Shown: positions 1-5,263 of the stretch, in pieces
Layout: each line of letters opens with the position of its first letter
Position numbering within the stretch: the first letter of the stretch is position 1
Assembly: GCA_046727175.1 (NCBI GenBank)
Contig: JBKPCD010000218.1
Coordinates: 1-12,082, forward strand
Source of the DNA: JBKPCD01 sp046727175
GTDB lineage: Bacteria > Acidobacteriota > Vicinamibacteria > Vicinamibacterales > 2-12-FULL-66-21
Direction: 5' to 3'
Length of the DNA: 12,082 nucleotides
Notes under the pieces: model-generated
The model's input: only the letters and a program-made list of their open reading frames with translations
Told to the model about the DNA's origin: nothing
Database searches by the model: none
Translations under genes and position numbers: made by a program

Positions 1-40
1 TCAGAAACTCGATCGGTTAGGCAATGGCATCCACGCCAAC

Positions 41-662
41 CTACCGGATCGCCGGAGGTTCGGTCGTCGGGTTGAATGCGTCACACGACACGTTCGGGTT
101 CCAGTTCGTGAACGTCCCATTCGGATTGTCCTTCCACGCCCACACGTGCAGCGTGTAGAAAGGATCCAGTCCGAAGCGAATGGGGCTGTCGAACAGATGG
201 AACAGCTGACCGTTCAGCGACGGCGGCCCTCACCGGCGTGCTTCACCTTCCACTCGGCCTTGAACACGATGAAGTCGGCGCCCGTGAGGCTGATGCCGCC
301 GTTGCGCGTCGGTTCGAACAGGAGAATCTCCGGCTCGTTCGCATTGACGTCGCCGTCATGGAGGATGTCGCCCCTGACGAAATGGAGTCCCATTGCGCCG
401 AAGTCGGCGCCGCTGACCCATCCGAAGAGCAACGCGAACGGGTCGCCCACCTCGCCCGGATCTTTCACGTTCCTGAATCGCGCCGTCGCGTCGCGAACGG
501 TCTTCACGAGATCGTTCTGCTGGGCCGTCAGCTGCTGCGGACCGAGGGTTTGCCGCCGTGACCGTCGTGACTCTGGGCTCGACCCTGTATCGCCGATCCC
601 GTGACGATGAGCAGCGCGAGCACCGGATAGCTCATCGCCCGTGACAGTCGTCGAATATGCAT
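41..662 (-). pseudogene. Secreted small hypothetical protein, broken by two frameshifts
   Basis: I do not know the function. Reading from ATG 662 gives MHIRRLSRAMSYPVLALLIV, a signal peptide with a probable cleavage after GRA, then SHDGHGG. The frame is lost near 552-558 and resumes one frame over with QQLTAQQNDLVKTVRDATARF and a conserved-looking stretch (FALLFGWVSGADFGAMGLHFVRG). It is lost again near 222-232 and resumes in the third frame with LNGQLFHLFDSPIRFGLDPF, an HVWAWKDNPNGTF segment, CDAFNP and a stop at 41-43. Each shift equals one missing base. Adding two bases makes 624 nt, an exact 207-codon gene plus stop, which argues that this was one gene. A good Shine-Dalgarno (GGGAGG, 671-676) supports the start. 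The chain looks like a soluble exported protein about 180 residues long after processing. It may be a decaying gene or two sequencing errors. Confidence 0.7.
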
Positions 663-670
663 CGAAGAGA

Positions 671-676
671 CCTCCC
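671..676 (-). promoter_or_regulatory. Ribosome binding site for the 41-662 gene
   Basis: On the minus strand GGGAGG lies 8 nt before ATG 662. This fixes the start at the signal-peptide methionine, and rules out the much longer open frame that runs upstream through the antisense of the next gene. Confidence 0.6.
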
Positions 677-734
677 TCAGTCTGCGTGTCGAAGGTGAAT
701 CACGCAGATCGCCACGGTGGGCGAACTGCCTATG

Positions 735-750
735 TAGGACACTGGTCCAA
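735..750. promoter_or_regulatory. Imperfect 16-bp inverted repeat, possible operator
   Basis: TAGGAC-ACTG-GTCCAA is a near-palindrome with 6-bp arms, one mismatch and a 4-bp centre. It sits in the 129-bp divergent spacer between the secreted-protein gene and the alcohol dehydrogenase remnant. Its size and symmetry suit a dimeric regulator such as a GntR/FadR-type protein, which often controls sugar-acid dehydrogenase genes. The assignment to a regulator family is inference, and no clear -35/-10 pair was found beside it. Confidence 0.3.
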
Positions 751-791
751 GAAATCTCTCGCAGCAGGAGGCGGAGGGATAATTCCGACGC

Positions 792-902
792 ATGAAAGCC
801 TGCGTGATCCACGACGCCCGCGATCTCAGGGTCTGCGACCTGGCGGAGCCCGCGCCCGGACCCGGTGAGACCTTGAATCATCCACTTAATGCTCGAACGT
901 AG
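792..902 (+). pseudogene. N-terminal remnant of a zinc-dependent alcohol/L-idonate-type dehydrogenase
   Basis: ATG 792 opens a 36-codon frame ending at TAG 900-902. The first 26 residues (MKACVIHDARDLRVCDLAEP then APGPGE) match the start of medium-chain zinc-dependent dehydrogenases of the L-idonate 5-dehydrogenase/threonine dehydrogenase type, which begin MKACVIHxAxDLRxE and reach a PGPGE turn before the catalytic domain. After PGPGE (about position 869) the expected VLVRV strand is replaced by TLNHPLNART and a stop, so everything carrying the catalytic and structural zinc ligands and the Rossmann fold is missing. A purine-rich GGAGG region (about 766-778) still precedes the ATG. I read this as the stump of a deleted gene, with the breakpoint about 40 bp before the next gene. 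It is too short to encode an enzyme. Confidence 0.6.
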
Positions 903-911
903 GAACCACGA

Positions 912-1868
912 ATGACGCTCACACACAGCGACCCGCACCCTCGATCCTCCAACGACAACGTCATCGACTGGCTCTTCGACGCCGACCCGTCGATTCGCTG
1001 GCAGGTCATGCGCGACCTCACCGACACGCCTGCGGAGATCGTCGCGGCCGAGCGGTCGCGCGTCGCGTCGGAGGGATGGGGCCCGCGGCTGCTCGAACAA
1101 CAGCGCCCCGACGGCCATTGGGGCGATGGCATCGCCACGCCGCTCTGGTGGTCGAACCTGTACACGCTGCTGTTCTTGCGCGACCTGGGGCTCGACCCGA
1201 CGAGCGCGCGCGCGCGAACCGCGATCGATCTCGTTCGCAGCAACGTCACGTGGGGCCCCGGGTTCGGAGACTCGCCCTTCTTCGAGGGTGAGGTTGAGCC
1301 GTGCATCAACGGCCGCGTCGTGGCGCTCGGCGCGTACTTCGGCGAGCGCAGCGATCGACTCGTCGATCGACTGCTGAGCGAGCAGCTCACGGATGGCGGC
1401 TGGAACTGCGAGGCTGAGCGCGGCTCGGTGCGCTCGTCGTTCCACACGACGATCTGCGTGCTCGAAGGGCTGCTCGCGTTCGAGAAGGCGTTCGGCGCCA
1501 CGTCGCCGGTGACAGACGCGCGGAAGCGTGCGCAGGAGTATCTCCTCGAGCGCCGTCTGCTCCGACGGTTGTCGACCGGCGATATCATCGAGTCGACGTG
1601 GACGCAGTTCGCGTTTCCGACGCTCTGGCACTATGACGTGCTACGCGCGCTCGACTATCTGCGCGCGGCCGGCGTGCAGCCGGATGCGCGAGTCGAGGAG
1701 GCCATCGCGACTGTGCTCGAGCGGCGCCAGGGCGAAGGGCGCTGGCTGCTCGACGTGCGACACCGCAACACCCTTCACGAGGAATTGGCCGGCACCGTCG
1801 GAGCGCCGAATCGTTGGATCACGTTGCGCGCTCTCCGAGTGCTCGACTGGTACGCACGTCGGGACTGA
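912..1868 (+). CDS. Squalene-cyclase-like repeat (alpha/alpha toroid) protein
   Basis: A 318-residue protein of the prenyltransferase/squalene-cyclase repeat fold. Two QW-type repeats are clear: QRPDGHWGD at residues 64-72 and QLTDGGWNCE from residue 158, with a degenerate third (RRQGEGRW) near the C-terminus. Helices rich in Leu, Ala and Arg separate them. The N-terminus (NVIDWLFDADPSIRWQVMRDL) is typical of small bacterial homologues often labelled squalene cyclase. It is about half the length of squalene-hopene cyclases (about 630 aa) and I see no DxDD protonation motif, so triterpene cyclisation is unlikely and the substrate is unknown. No signal peptide or membrane segment is visible. 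ATG 912 follows a weak TAGGA about 8 nt upstream. It is transcribed towards the xdhC gene with a 147-bp gap holding a hairpin, so it is probably a separate unit. Confidence 0.75.
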   Translation: MTLTHSDPHPRSSNDNVIDWLFDADPSIRWQVMRDLTDTPAEIVAAERSRVASEGWGPRLLEQQRPDGHWGDGIATPLWWSNLYTLLFLRDLGLDPTSARARTAIDLVRSNVTWGPGFGDSPFFEGEVEPCINGRVVALGAYFGERSDRLVDRLLSEQLTDGGWNCEAERGSVRSSFHTTICVLEGLLAFEKAFGATSPVTDARKRAQEYLLERRLLRRLSTGDIIESTWTQFAFPTLWHYDVLRALDYLRAAGVQPDARVEEAIATVLERRQGEGRWLLDVRHRNTLHEELAGTVGAPNRWITLRALRVLDWYARRD

Positions 1869-1901
1869 ACAATTTCGTCATCCTCCTCCGCGCAGTCGGA
1901 G

Positions 1902-1923
1902 TGGGTCTTGAACTGCAGACCCA
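1902..1923 (+). repeat. Inverted repeat in the spacer after the toroid gene
   Basis: TGGGTCT and AGACCCA form a perfect 7-bp stem around an 8-nt loop, 34 nt past the stop of the toroid gene. There is no run of T after it, so it is not a canonical intrinsic terminator. It could be a Rho-dependent end, an mRNA-stabilising hairpin or an operator for the xdhC gene that starts at 2016. Nothing else is seen in 1869-2015: no convincing -35/-10 pair and no Shine-Dalgarno close to 2016. Confidence 0.4.
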
Positions 1924-2015
1924 AGGGCGTTGGTCGACGATGCTTCGATGCGCTCGGCGCGGGTCGCCTGGCAACTCGGTTTGGCCCCGCACGAGCTTTG
2001 TGACATCGTTGACGC

Positions 2016-3125
2016 ATGGACCGTCGCGAAAGCGAACGGATTCTCGAGGTGATCCGCGAGGTTCGCAAGGCGGGCGCGCGCGCGGCGATCGCCACTGTCG
2101 TTCGCGTGAAGGGCAGCGCATATCGCCGCGAGGGCGCACGCATCATCGTTCGCGAGGACGGCTCGCACGAATGCCTGCTCTCTGGCGGATGCCTGGAACC
2201 CGCGGTGGCCGCCGCTGCCGCGACCGTGATTGCGACTGGAGAACCAGTCATCGCTTCGTACGATCTCGAGGAGGATTCGCTTCTCGGCCTCGGCATCGGT
2301 TGCAGCGGCGCTGTCGACATTCGGATCGAACGGGTCGAGGATGATCCGGTGACGCGCGCCTGGCTGCAGGTGCTCGAACGCGCGGTGCCGGCCGTGCTCG
2401 TGACTCCACTTTCCGGCATGACCGGTCGAATGTTGGTTCGCGCGACCGGAGAGGTCGTTGGTGAGCTCTCGGATCCGGATCTCACGAGCCGGGCCATGGC
2501 GCGCGTGGCGGCGCTCCTGGCGTCACCGCACCCGTCGTCAGGAACAGAACAGGTCGGGGTCGCCGAGTTGTTCTTCGAATTGAGCGAGGCTCCGCCCAGG
2601 CTCGTGATCTTCGGGGCAGGTCCCGACGCCGGGCCGCTTGCGAATCTTGCGGGTGAGGTGGGCTTCGCCGTGACGGTCGTCGACGTCCGCGAGGTGTTCC
2701 TGACCTCGGAGCGGTTCCCGCGCGCAGCGCTCGTGTCTTCGCACTTCAGCGAGTTTCCGGAGCGCGTACCACTCGACCCGGGAAGCTTCGTGGTCGTGAT
2801 GAACCACCATCTCGAACGCGATCAGGAATCGCTGCGCTTCGCCCTCACGTCCGGCGCCTCCTACATCGGCCTGCTCGGTCCGCGCTCACGGTTCCAGAAG
2901 CTCCTGTCCGGCTTGCGTCGCGACGGGTACATGCCGAGCGAGTCAGCCCTTGCCCGTGTCCGGAGCCCGATCGGGCTGTCGCTAGGTGCTGAATCCCCTG
3001 AGGAAATCGCTGTCTCCATCCTCGGAGAGCTTCTCGCCGTCCGGCGAGGCTTCGAGGGGGGATTTCTCAACGGCCGCGAGGCGAGCCTTCATCGGCCCGA
3101 CGAGAGCCGCTCGATCGCCCGCTGA
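2016..3125 (+). CDS. XdhC/CoxI-family molybdenum cofactor maturation protein
   Basis: A 369-residue XdhC-family protein, which in studied members binds molybdenum cofactor, promotes its sulfuration and hands it to xanthine-dehydrogenase-family enzymes. The N-terminal XdhC/CoxI domain has the conserved SGGCLE motif (Cys59) and the GIGCSGAVDI motif (Cys96). The C-terminal Rossmann domain opens with LVIFGAGPDAGPL (Gly200, Gly202) and includes the MNHHLERD and YIGLLGPRSR motifs. The full length matches the family. It starts at ATG 2016 with no clear Shine-Dalgarno, and shares its last 37 bp with the convergent nucleotidyltransferase gene. Its position next to mobA and 0.7 kb from the cox operon suggests service to the CO dehydrogenase or a related enzyme. 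A second, divergent XdhC-type protein lies inside the operon at 8100. Family assignment is secure, but the dedicated target is inferred. Confidence 0.9.
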   Translation: MDRRESERILEVIREVRKAGARAAIATVVRVKGSAYRREGARIIVREDGSHECLLSGGCLEPAVAAAAATVIATGEPVIASYDLEEDSLLGLGIGCSGAVDIRIERVEDDPVTRAWLQVLERAVPAVLVTPLSGMTGRMLVRATGEVVGELSDPDLTSRAMARVAALLASPHPSSGTEQVGVAELFFELSEAPPRLVIFGAGPDAGPLANLAGEVGFAVTVVDVREVFLTSERFPRAALVSSHFSEFPERVPLDPGSFVVVMNHHLERDQESLRFALTSGASYIGLLGPRSRFQKLLSGLRRDGYMPSESALARVRSPIGLSLGAESPEEIAVSILGELLAVRRGFEGGFLNGREASLHRPDESRSIAR

Positions 3126-3673
3126 TAGTCTTCGGGAGTATCCACGTCGAGCAGCAGCTCTGGTGGGAAGTGCAGAACAGTCGTCACATCACGATGCCGC
3201 TGCAGCACCGGACGGGCGCCGTGCTCCAGCACCGACAATTCCTCGAAAAACCGCCGATCGAACAGGTGTGGCGGCGCCGTCACGTCTCCGTAGCGCACGC
3301 TGATGATGCCCGATAGCTGCGTGCGGTACGCGGTGAGAAGCTGCCCATACTCCCCCGAGGTCACGAATGGCTGGTCGGCCAGCGCGAACATCGCGGCCGT
3401 ACTGCCGCTCAACCCGCCGATTGCGGTTCGGAACGAGCTCCCCATCCCGGACTCGTACTGGGTGTTGACGACGTGCCGGCACTCGAGGCCGTCCAGGGCG
3501 GCGAGCACCTTGTCTGCCTCGAATCCGACCACCACCAGGACGTCGTCGAACCCCGCATCCATCACCTGACGGACCGTGCGCCGGACGAGCGGTTCTCCGG
3601 CCAATGGCAACAGCAGTTTGGGCGTTCCCATGCGCGTCGAGGCGCCGGCGGCAAGCACGACCGCGCTAATCAT
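3089..3673 (-). CDS. mocA: MobA/MocA-type molybdopterin nucleotidyltransferase
   Basis: A 194-residue NTP-transferase-like protein. LAAGASTRMGTPK at residues 7-19 is the nucleotide-binding signature of the MobA/MocA/GlmU-like fold, LADQPF (Asp100) is the metal-binding motif typical of the MocA group, and LDVDTPEDY near the C-terminus is the conserved closing motif. MocA enzymes add CMP to molybdopterin to make the cytosine dinucleotide form, which is the form used by CO dehydrogenases. CMP rather than GMP specificity is inferred from these motifs and the neighbours. The gene is divergent from coxM and converges on xdhC with a 37-bp overlap. There is no Shine-Dalgarno, and a TAGAAT box ends 6 nt before the ATG, so the mRNA is probably leaderless. 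Confidence 0.88.
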   Translation of the reverse strand: MISAVVLAAGASTRMGTPKLLLPLAGEPLVRRTVRQVMDAGFDDVLVVVGFEADKVLAALDGLECRHVVNTQYESGMGSSFRTAIGGLSGSTAAMFALADQPFVTSGEYGQLLTAYRTQLSGIISVRYGDVTAPPHLFDRRFFEELSVLEHGARPVLQRHRDVTTVLHFPPELLLDVDTPEDYQRAIERLSSGR

Positions 3674-3679
3674 CCCGTT

Positions 3680-3685
3680 ATTCTA
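3680..3685 (-). promoter_or_regulatory. -10 box giving a leaderless mocA transcript
   Basis: On the minus strand TAGAAT lies 6 nt upstream of the mocA ATG (3671-3673). A transcript starting the usual 6-8 nt after the -10 box would begin at or beside the ATG. The absence of any Shine-Dalgarno in the short leader agrees. A good -35 box was not found. Confidence 0.4.
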
Positions 3686-3690
3686 GTTGC

Positions 3691-3717
3691 CGAAAGATTA
3701 ACAATCTTCATCTTTCG
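3691..3717. promoter_or_regulatory. 8-bp inverted repeat between mocA and coxM
   Basis: CGAAAGAT (3691-3698) and ATCTTTCG (3710-3717) are perfect inverted copies 11 bp apart. A nested pair AAGAT (3694-3698) and ATCTT (3704-3708) gives an alternative pairing and a head-to-tail ATCTT repeat. It lies just upstream of the mocA -10 box and 39 bp upstream of the coxM-side TAGAAT box, in AT-rich DNA unlike the surroundings. An operator that co-controls the divergent units is the simplest reading, but the factor is unknown. Confidence 0.4.
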
Positions 3718-3755
3718 CGTCCGCTGCCGTGCGATCGCCTGCGTGCCCGCCGTAG

Positions 3756-3761
3756 TAGAAT
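3756..3761 (+). promoter_or_regulatory. Candidate -10 box for the cox operon
   Basis: TAGAAT on the plus strand lies 66 nt upstream of the coxM start, giving an untranslated leader of about 60 nt. It is identical in sequence to the box facing the other way in front of mocA. No convincing -35 hexamer lies 16-18 bp upstream, so an activator or an alternative sigma factor may be needed. Confidence 0.35.
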
Positions 3762-3810
3762 CGAATCCCCGCCCCGCGCCGAGCACGCAGTATGTGATCC
3801 ACGCGAGCCT

Positions 3811-3823
3811 GAGGAGGAGGTGA
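3811..3823 (+). promoter_or_regulatory. Strong ribosome binding site of coxM
   Basis: GAGGAGGAGGTGA is an unusually complete match to the anti-Shine-Dalgarno, ending 4 nt before the GTG at 3828. It decides for the GTG start. Confidence 0.7.
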
Positions 3824-3827
3824 GCCG

Positions 3828-4706
3828 GTGATCCCCGCAGCCTTCGAGTACCTTCGCGCGCGTTCCGCCGACGAAGCCGTTCAGCAACTCACCCAACATG
3901 GACCCGATGCGCGCGTCCTGGCTGGCGGCCAATCGTTGATTCCCGCCATGCGGTTTCGCCTCGCACGTCCGGCAGTCCTCGTCGACATCAACGCGGCAGG
4001 CGATCTTGACTACCTGCGTGAGAGCGACGGCGCACTCGTGATTGGCGCAATCGCGCGCGATACAGCCATCGAGCGTGCGCCGTGGATCGGCGAGACGCGC
4101 TGGAGCCTGCTGCATGACGTCTCGCGCGTCGTTGCCGATCCGGTCGTGCGCCAGATGGGGACCGTCGTCGGCAGCCTGTGCCACAACGATCCGGCCGGCG
4201 ATTGGACCACGGTGGCGCTTGCCGCGCGCGCTGTGGTGAAGGTGCGTGGCAAGAACAGTGCGCGCGACGTGCCTATCGACCAGTTTCTCGTCGACAGCTT
4301 CACGACCGCGGTGGGCGAAGGAGAACTCGCAGTCGAAGCGCGCTTCCCCCGCGGCGACGATCGCACGGCCGGCTCGTATCAGAAGGTCGAGCGCAAGGTC
4401 GGCGACTTTGCGACAGCAGCCGCGGCCGTGCAGATCTCGCTCGACGCCAACGGCGCGATCCGCGACGCCGGCATCGCGCTCTCCGCTGCTGGGCCGTGCG
4501 CCGTGCGGGTCGAGGACGCCGAACGCGCGCTCAAGGGGCGGAAGCCGTCCGCGGATCTGATTCGCGCGGCGGCGGAGGCAGCCTCCAGGAAGAGCGAGCC
4601 CAACGGCGATCTCCGCGGCAGCGTCGAGTACAAGAAGCATCTGGCCGGTGTGCTCGTTGCGCGCGGCCTGCGCCAGGCCCTGGCGCGTCTGGGGGTGCAG
4701 GCATGA
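3828..4706 (+). CDS. coxM: CO dehydrogenase medium (FAD-binding) subunit CoxM
   Basis: A 292-residue FAD-binding subunit that takes electrons from the Fe-S subunit and passes them to the respiratory chain. It starts IPAAFEYLRARS, as form I CoxM proteins do. The first FAD-binding loop is AGGQSLIP (residues 32-39). The second, usually GTIGGxxxxxDP, is GTVVGSLCHNDP (residues 111-122), with valine where a second glycine is common. YQKVERKVGDFATAAAAV in the C-terminal domain closely matches form I CoxM. The length is normal for the family (about 290 aa). The gene is first of the operon, begins with GTG after a strong ribosome binding site, and its stop overlaps the coxS start (ATGA). Confidence 0.93.
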   Translation: MIPAAFEYLRARSADEAVQQLTQHGPDARVLAGGQSLIPAMRFRLARPAVLVDINAAGDLDYLRESDGALVIGAIARDTAIERAPWIGETRWSLLHDVSRVVADPVVRQMGTVVGSLCHNDPAGDWTTVALAARAVVKVRGKNSARDVPIDQFLVDSFTTAVGEGELAVEARFPRGDDRTAGSYQKVERKVGDFATAAAAVQISLDANGAIRDAGIALSAAGPCAVRVEDAERALKGRKPSADLIRAAAEAASRKSEPNGDLRGSVEYKKHLAGVLVARGLRQALARLGVQA

Positions 4707-5194
4707 AGGTTCGCATCACGGTCAACGGGGTTCTCCACGAGCACGACGTCGAGCCGCGGACCCTGCTCGCGTACTTCCTCCGCGAACAGTGCGGCCTCAC
4801 GGGTACGCACGTGGGTTGCGACACCTCCAGCTGCGGCTGCTGCGTCGTCGTGTTGGACGACGAGAAGGCGGTAAAGTCCTGCTCCATGTTCGCGGTTCAG
4901 GCCGATGGGCATCAGGTACTGACCGTCGAAGGACTCGCGCAAGCTGGCGCGCTGCACCCGATCCAGCAGGGATTCTGGGATCAGCACGGGCTGCAGTGCG
5001 GCTACTGCACGCCCGGGATGATGCTCACGAGCTACGTGCTCCTGAAACATAACGCCAACCCGAGCGAAGCGCAGATCCGCGAGGGGCTCGCGGGGAATCT
5101 CTGCCGCTGCACCGGCTACCAGAACATCGTCAAGGCGGTGCAGCAGGCGGCGCAGACAGGCGTCACAAGTCAGGAGGCAGCAGTCAGGAGTTAG
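4703..5194 (+). CDS. coxS: CO dehydrogenase small (2x[2Fe-2S]) subunit CoxS
   Basis: A 163-residue iron-sulfur subunit carrying electrons from the Mo-Cu site to FAD. The N-terminal plant-ferredoxin-like domain holds one cluster on Cys39, Cys44, Cys47 and Cys60 (CDTSSCGCC then KSC). The C-terminal helical domain holds the other on Cys99, Cys102, Cys134 and Cys136 (QCGYCTPGM and CRCTGYQNIVKA). Cys46 is extra, as most homologues have CGAC there. The start at ATG 4703 overlaps the coxM stop and gives the expected N-terminus (MKVRITVNG). The longer frame open upstream is antisense-like shadow coding of coxM. The tail after QQAAQ is encoded partly by a heptanucleotide repeat and probably varies between relatives. 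Confidence 0.95.
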   Translation: MKVRITVNGVLHEHDVEPRTLLAYFLREQCGLTGTHVGCDTSSCGCCVVVLDDEKAVKSCSMFAVQADGHQVLTVEGLAQAGALHPIQQGFWDQHGLQCGYCTPGMMLTSYVLLKHNANPSEAQIREGLAGNLCRCTGYQNIVKAVQQAAQTGVTSQEAAVRS

Positions 5195-5203
5195 GAGGTG
5201 CTG
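5169..5203 (+). repeat. Short degenerate heptanucleotide tandem repeat
   Basis: Units of seven bases follow without gaps: GTCAGGA (5169), GGCAGCA (5176), GTCAGGA (5183), GTTAGGA (5190), GGTGCTG (5197). The first and third are identical and the fourth differs by one base. The array spans the coxS stop codon (TAG 5192-5194), so the number of units sets the C-terminal tail. It also contains several AGGAG elements. Confidence 0.55.
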
Positions 5204-5206
5204 CGA

Positions 5207-5237
5207 GCGGGGGGCCCCGCGAGCATTGGATAATGCT
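5207..5237 (+). repeat. Two adjacent hairpins between coxS and coxL
   Basis: GCGGGG (5207-5212) pairs with CCCCGC (5215-5220), and AGCATT (5222-5227) pairs perfectly with AATGCT (5232-5237) around the loop GGAT. Both lie in the 69-bp coxS-coxL spacer, ahead of the coxL ribosome binding site (GGAGG, 5250-5254). There is no T-tract. They could stabilise or process the mRNA, or set the ratio of subunits. Confidence 0.45.
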
Positions 5238-5263
5238 GACAGAAGCGTTGGAGGCAGGCTGCG

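Noticed and set aside
1..40. Possible terminator or coding end after the secreted-protein gene
   Set aside because: No hairpin with a T-tract and no frame with recognisable content is visible in this short edge.
528..1631. Long minus-strand open frame antisense to the toroid gene
   Set aside because: Its bulk is Arg-rich low-complexity translation opposite a gene with clear QW repeats. Only its last 44 codons, from ATG 662, are real and belong to the secreted protein.
1895..1945. Minus-strand stretch resembling a tRNA T-arm (TTCAAGA loop)
   Set aside because: The five bases on either side of the loop do not pair as a T stem and no acceptor, D or anticodon arms could be built. The only good pairing is the 7-bp stem at 1902-1923.
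3708..4640. Minus-strand open frame of 310 codons opposite coxM
   Set aside because: High GC opens antisense frames. The sequence has no recognisable motifs while the plus strand encodes a clear CoxM.
4178..4702. In-frame upstream extension of coxS through coxM
   Set aside because: It is Arg-rich shadow translation. The CoxS family starts at MKVRITVNG, at ATG 4703, which overlaps the coxM stop in the usual way.
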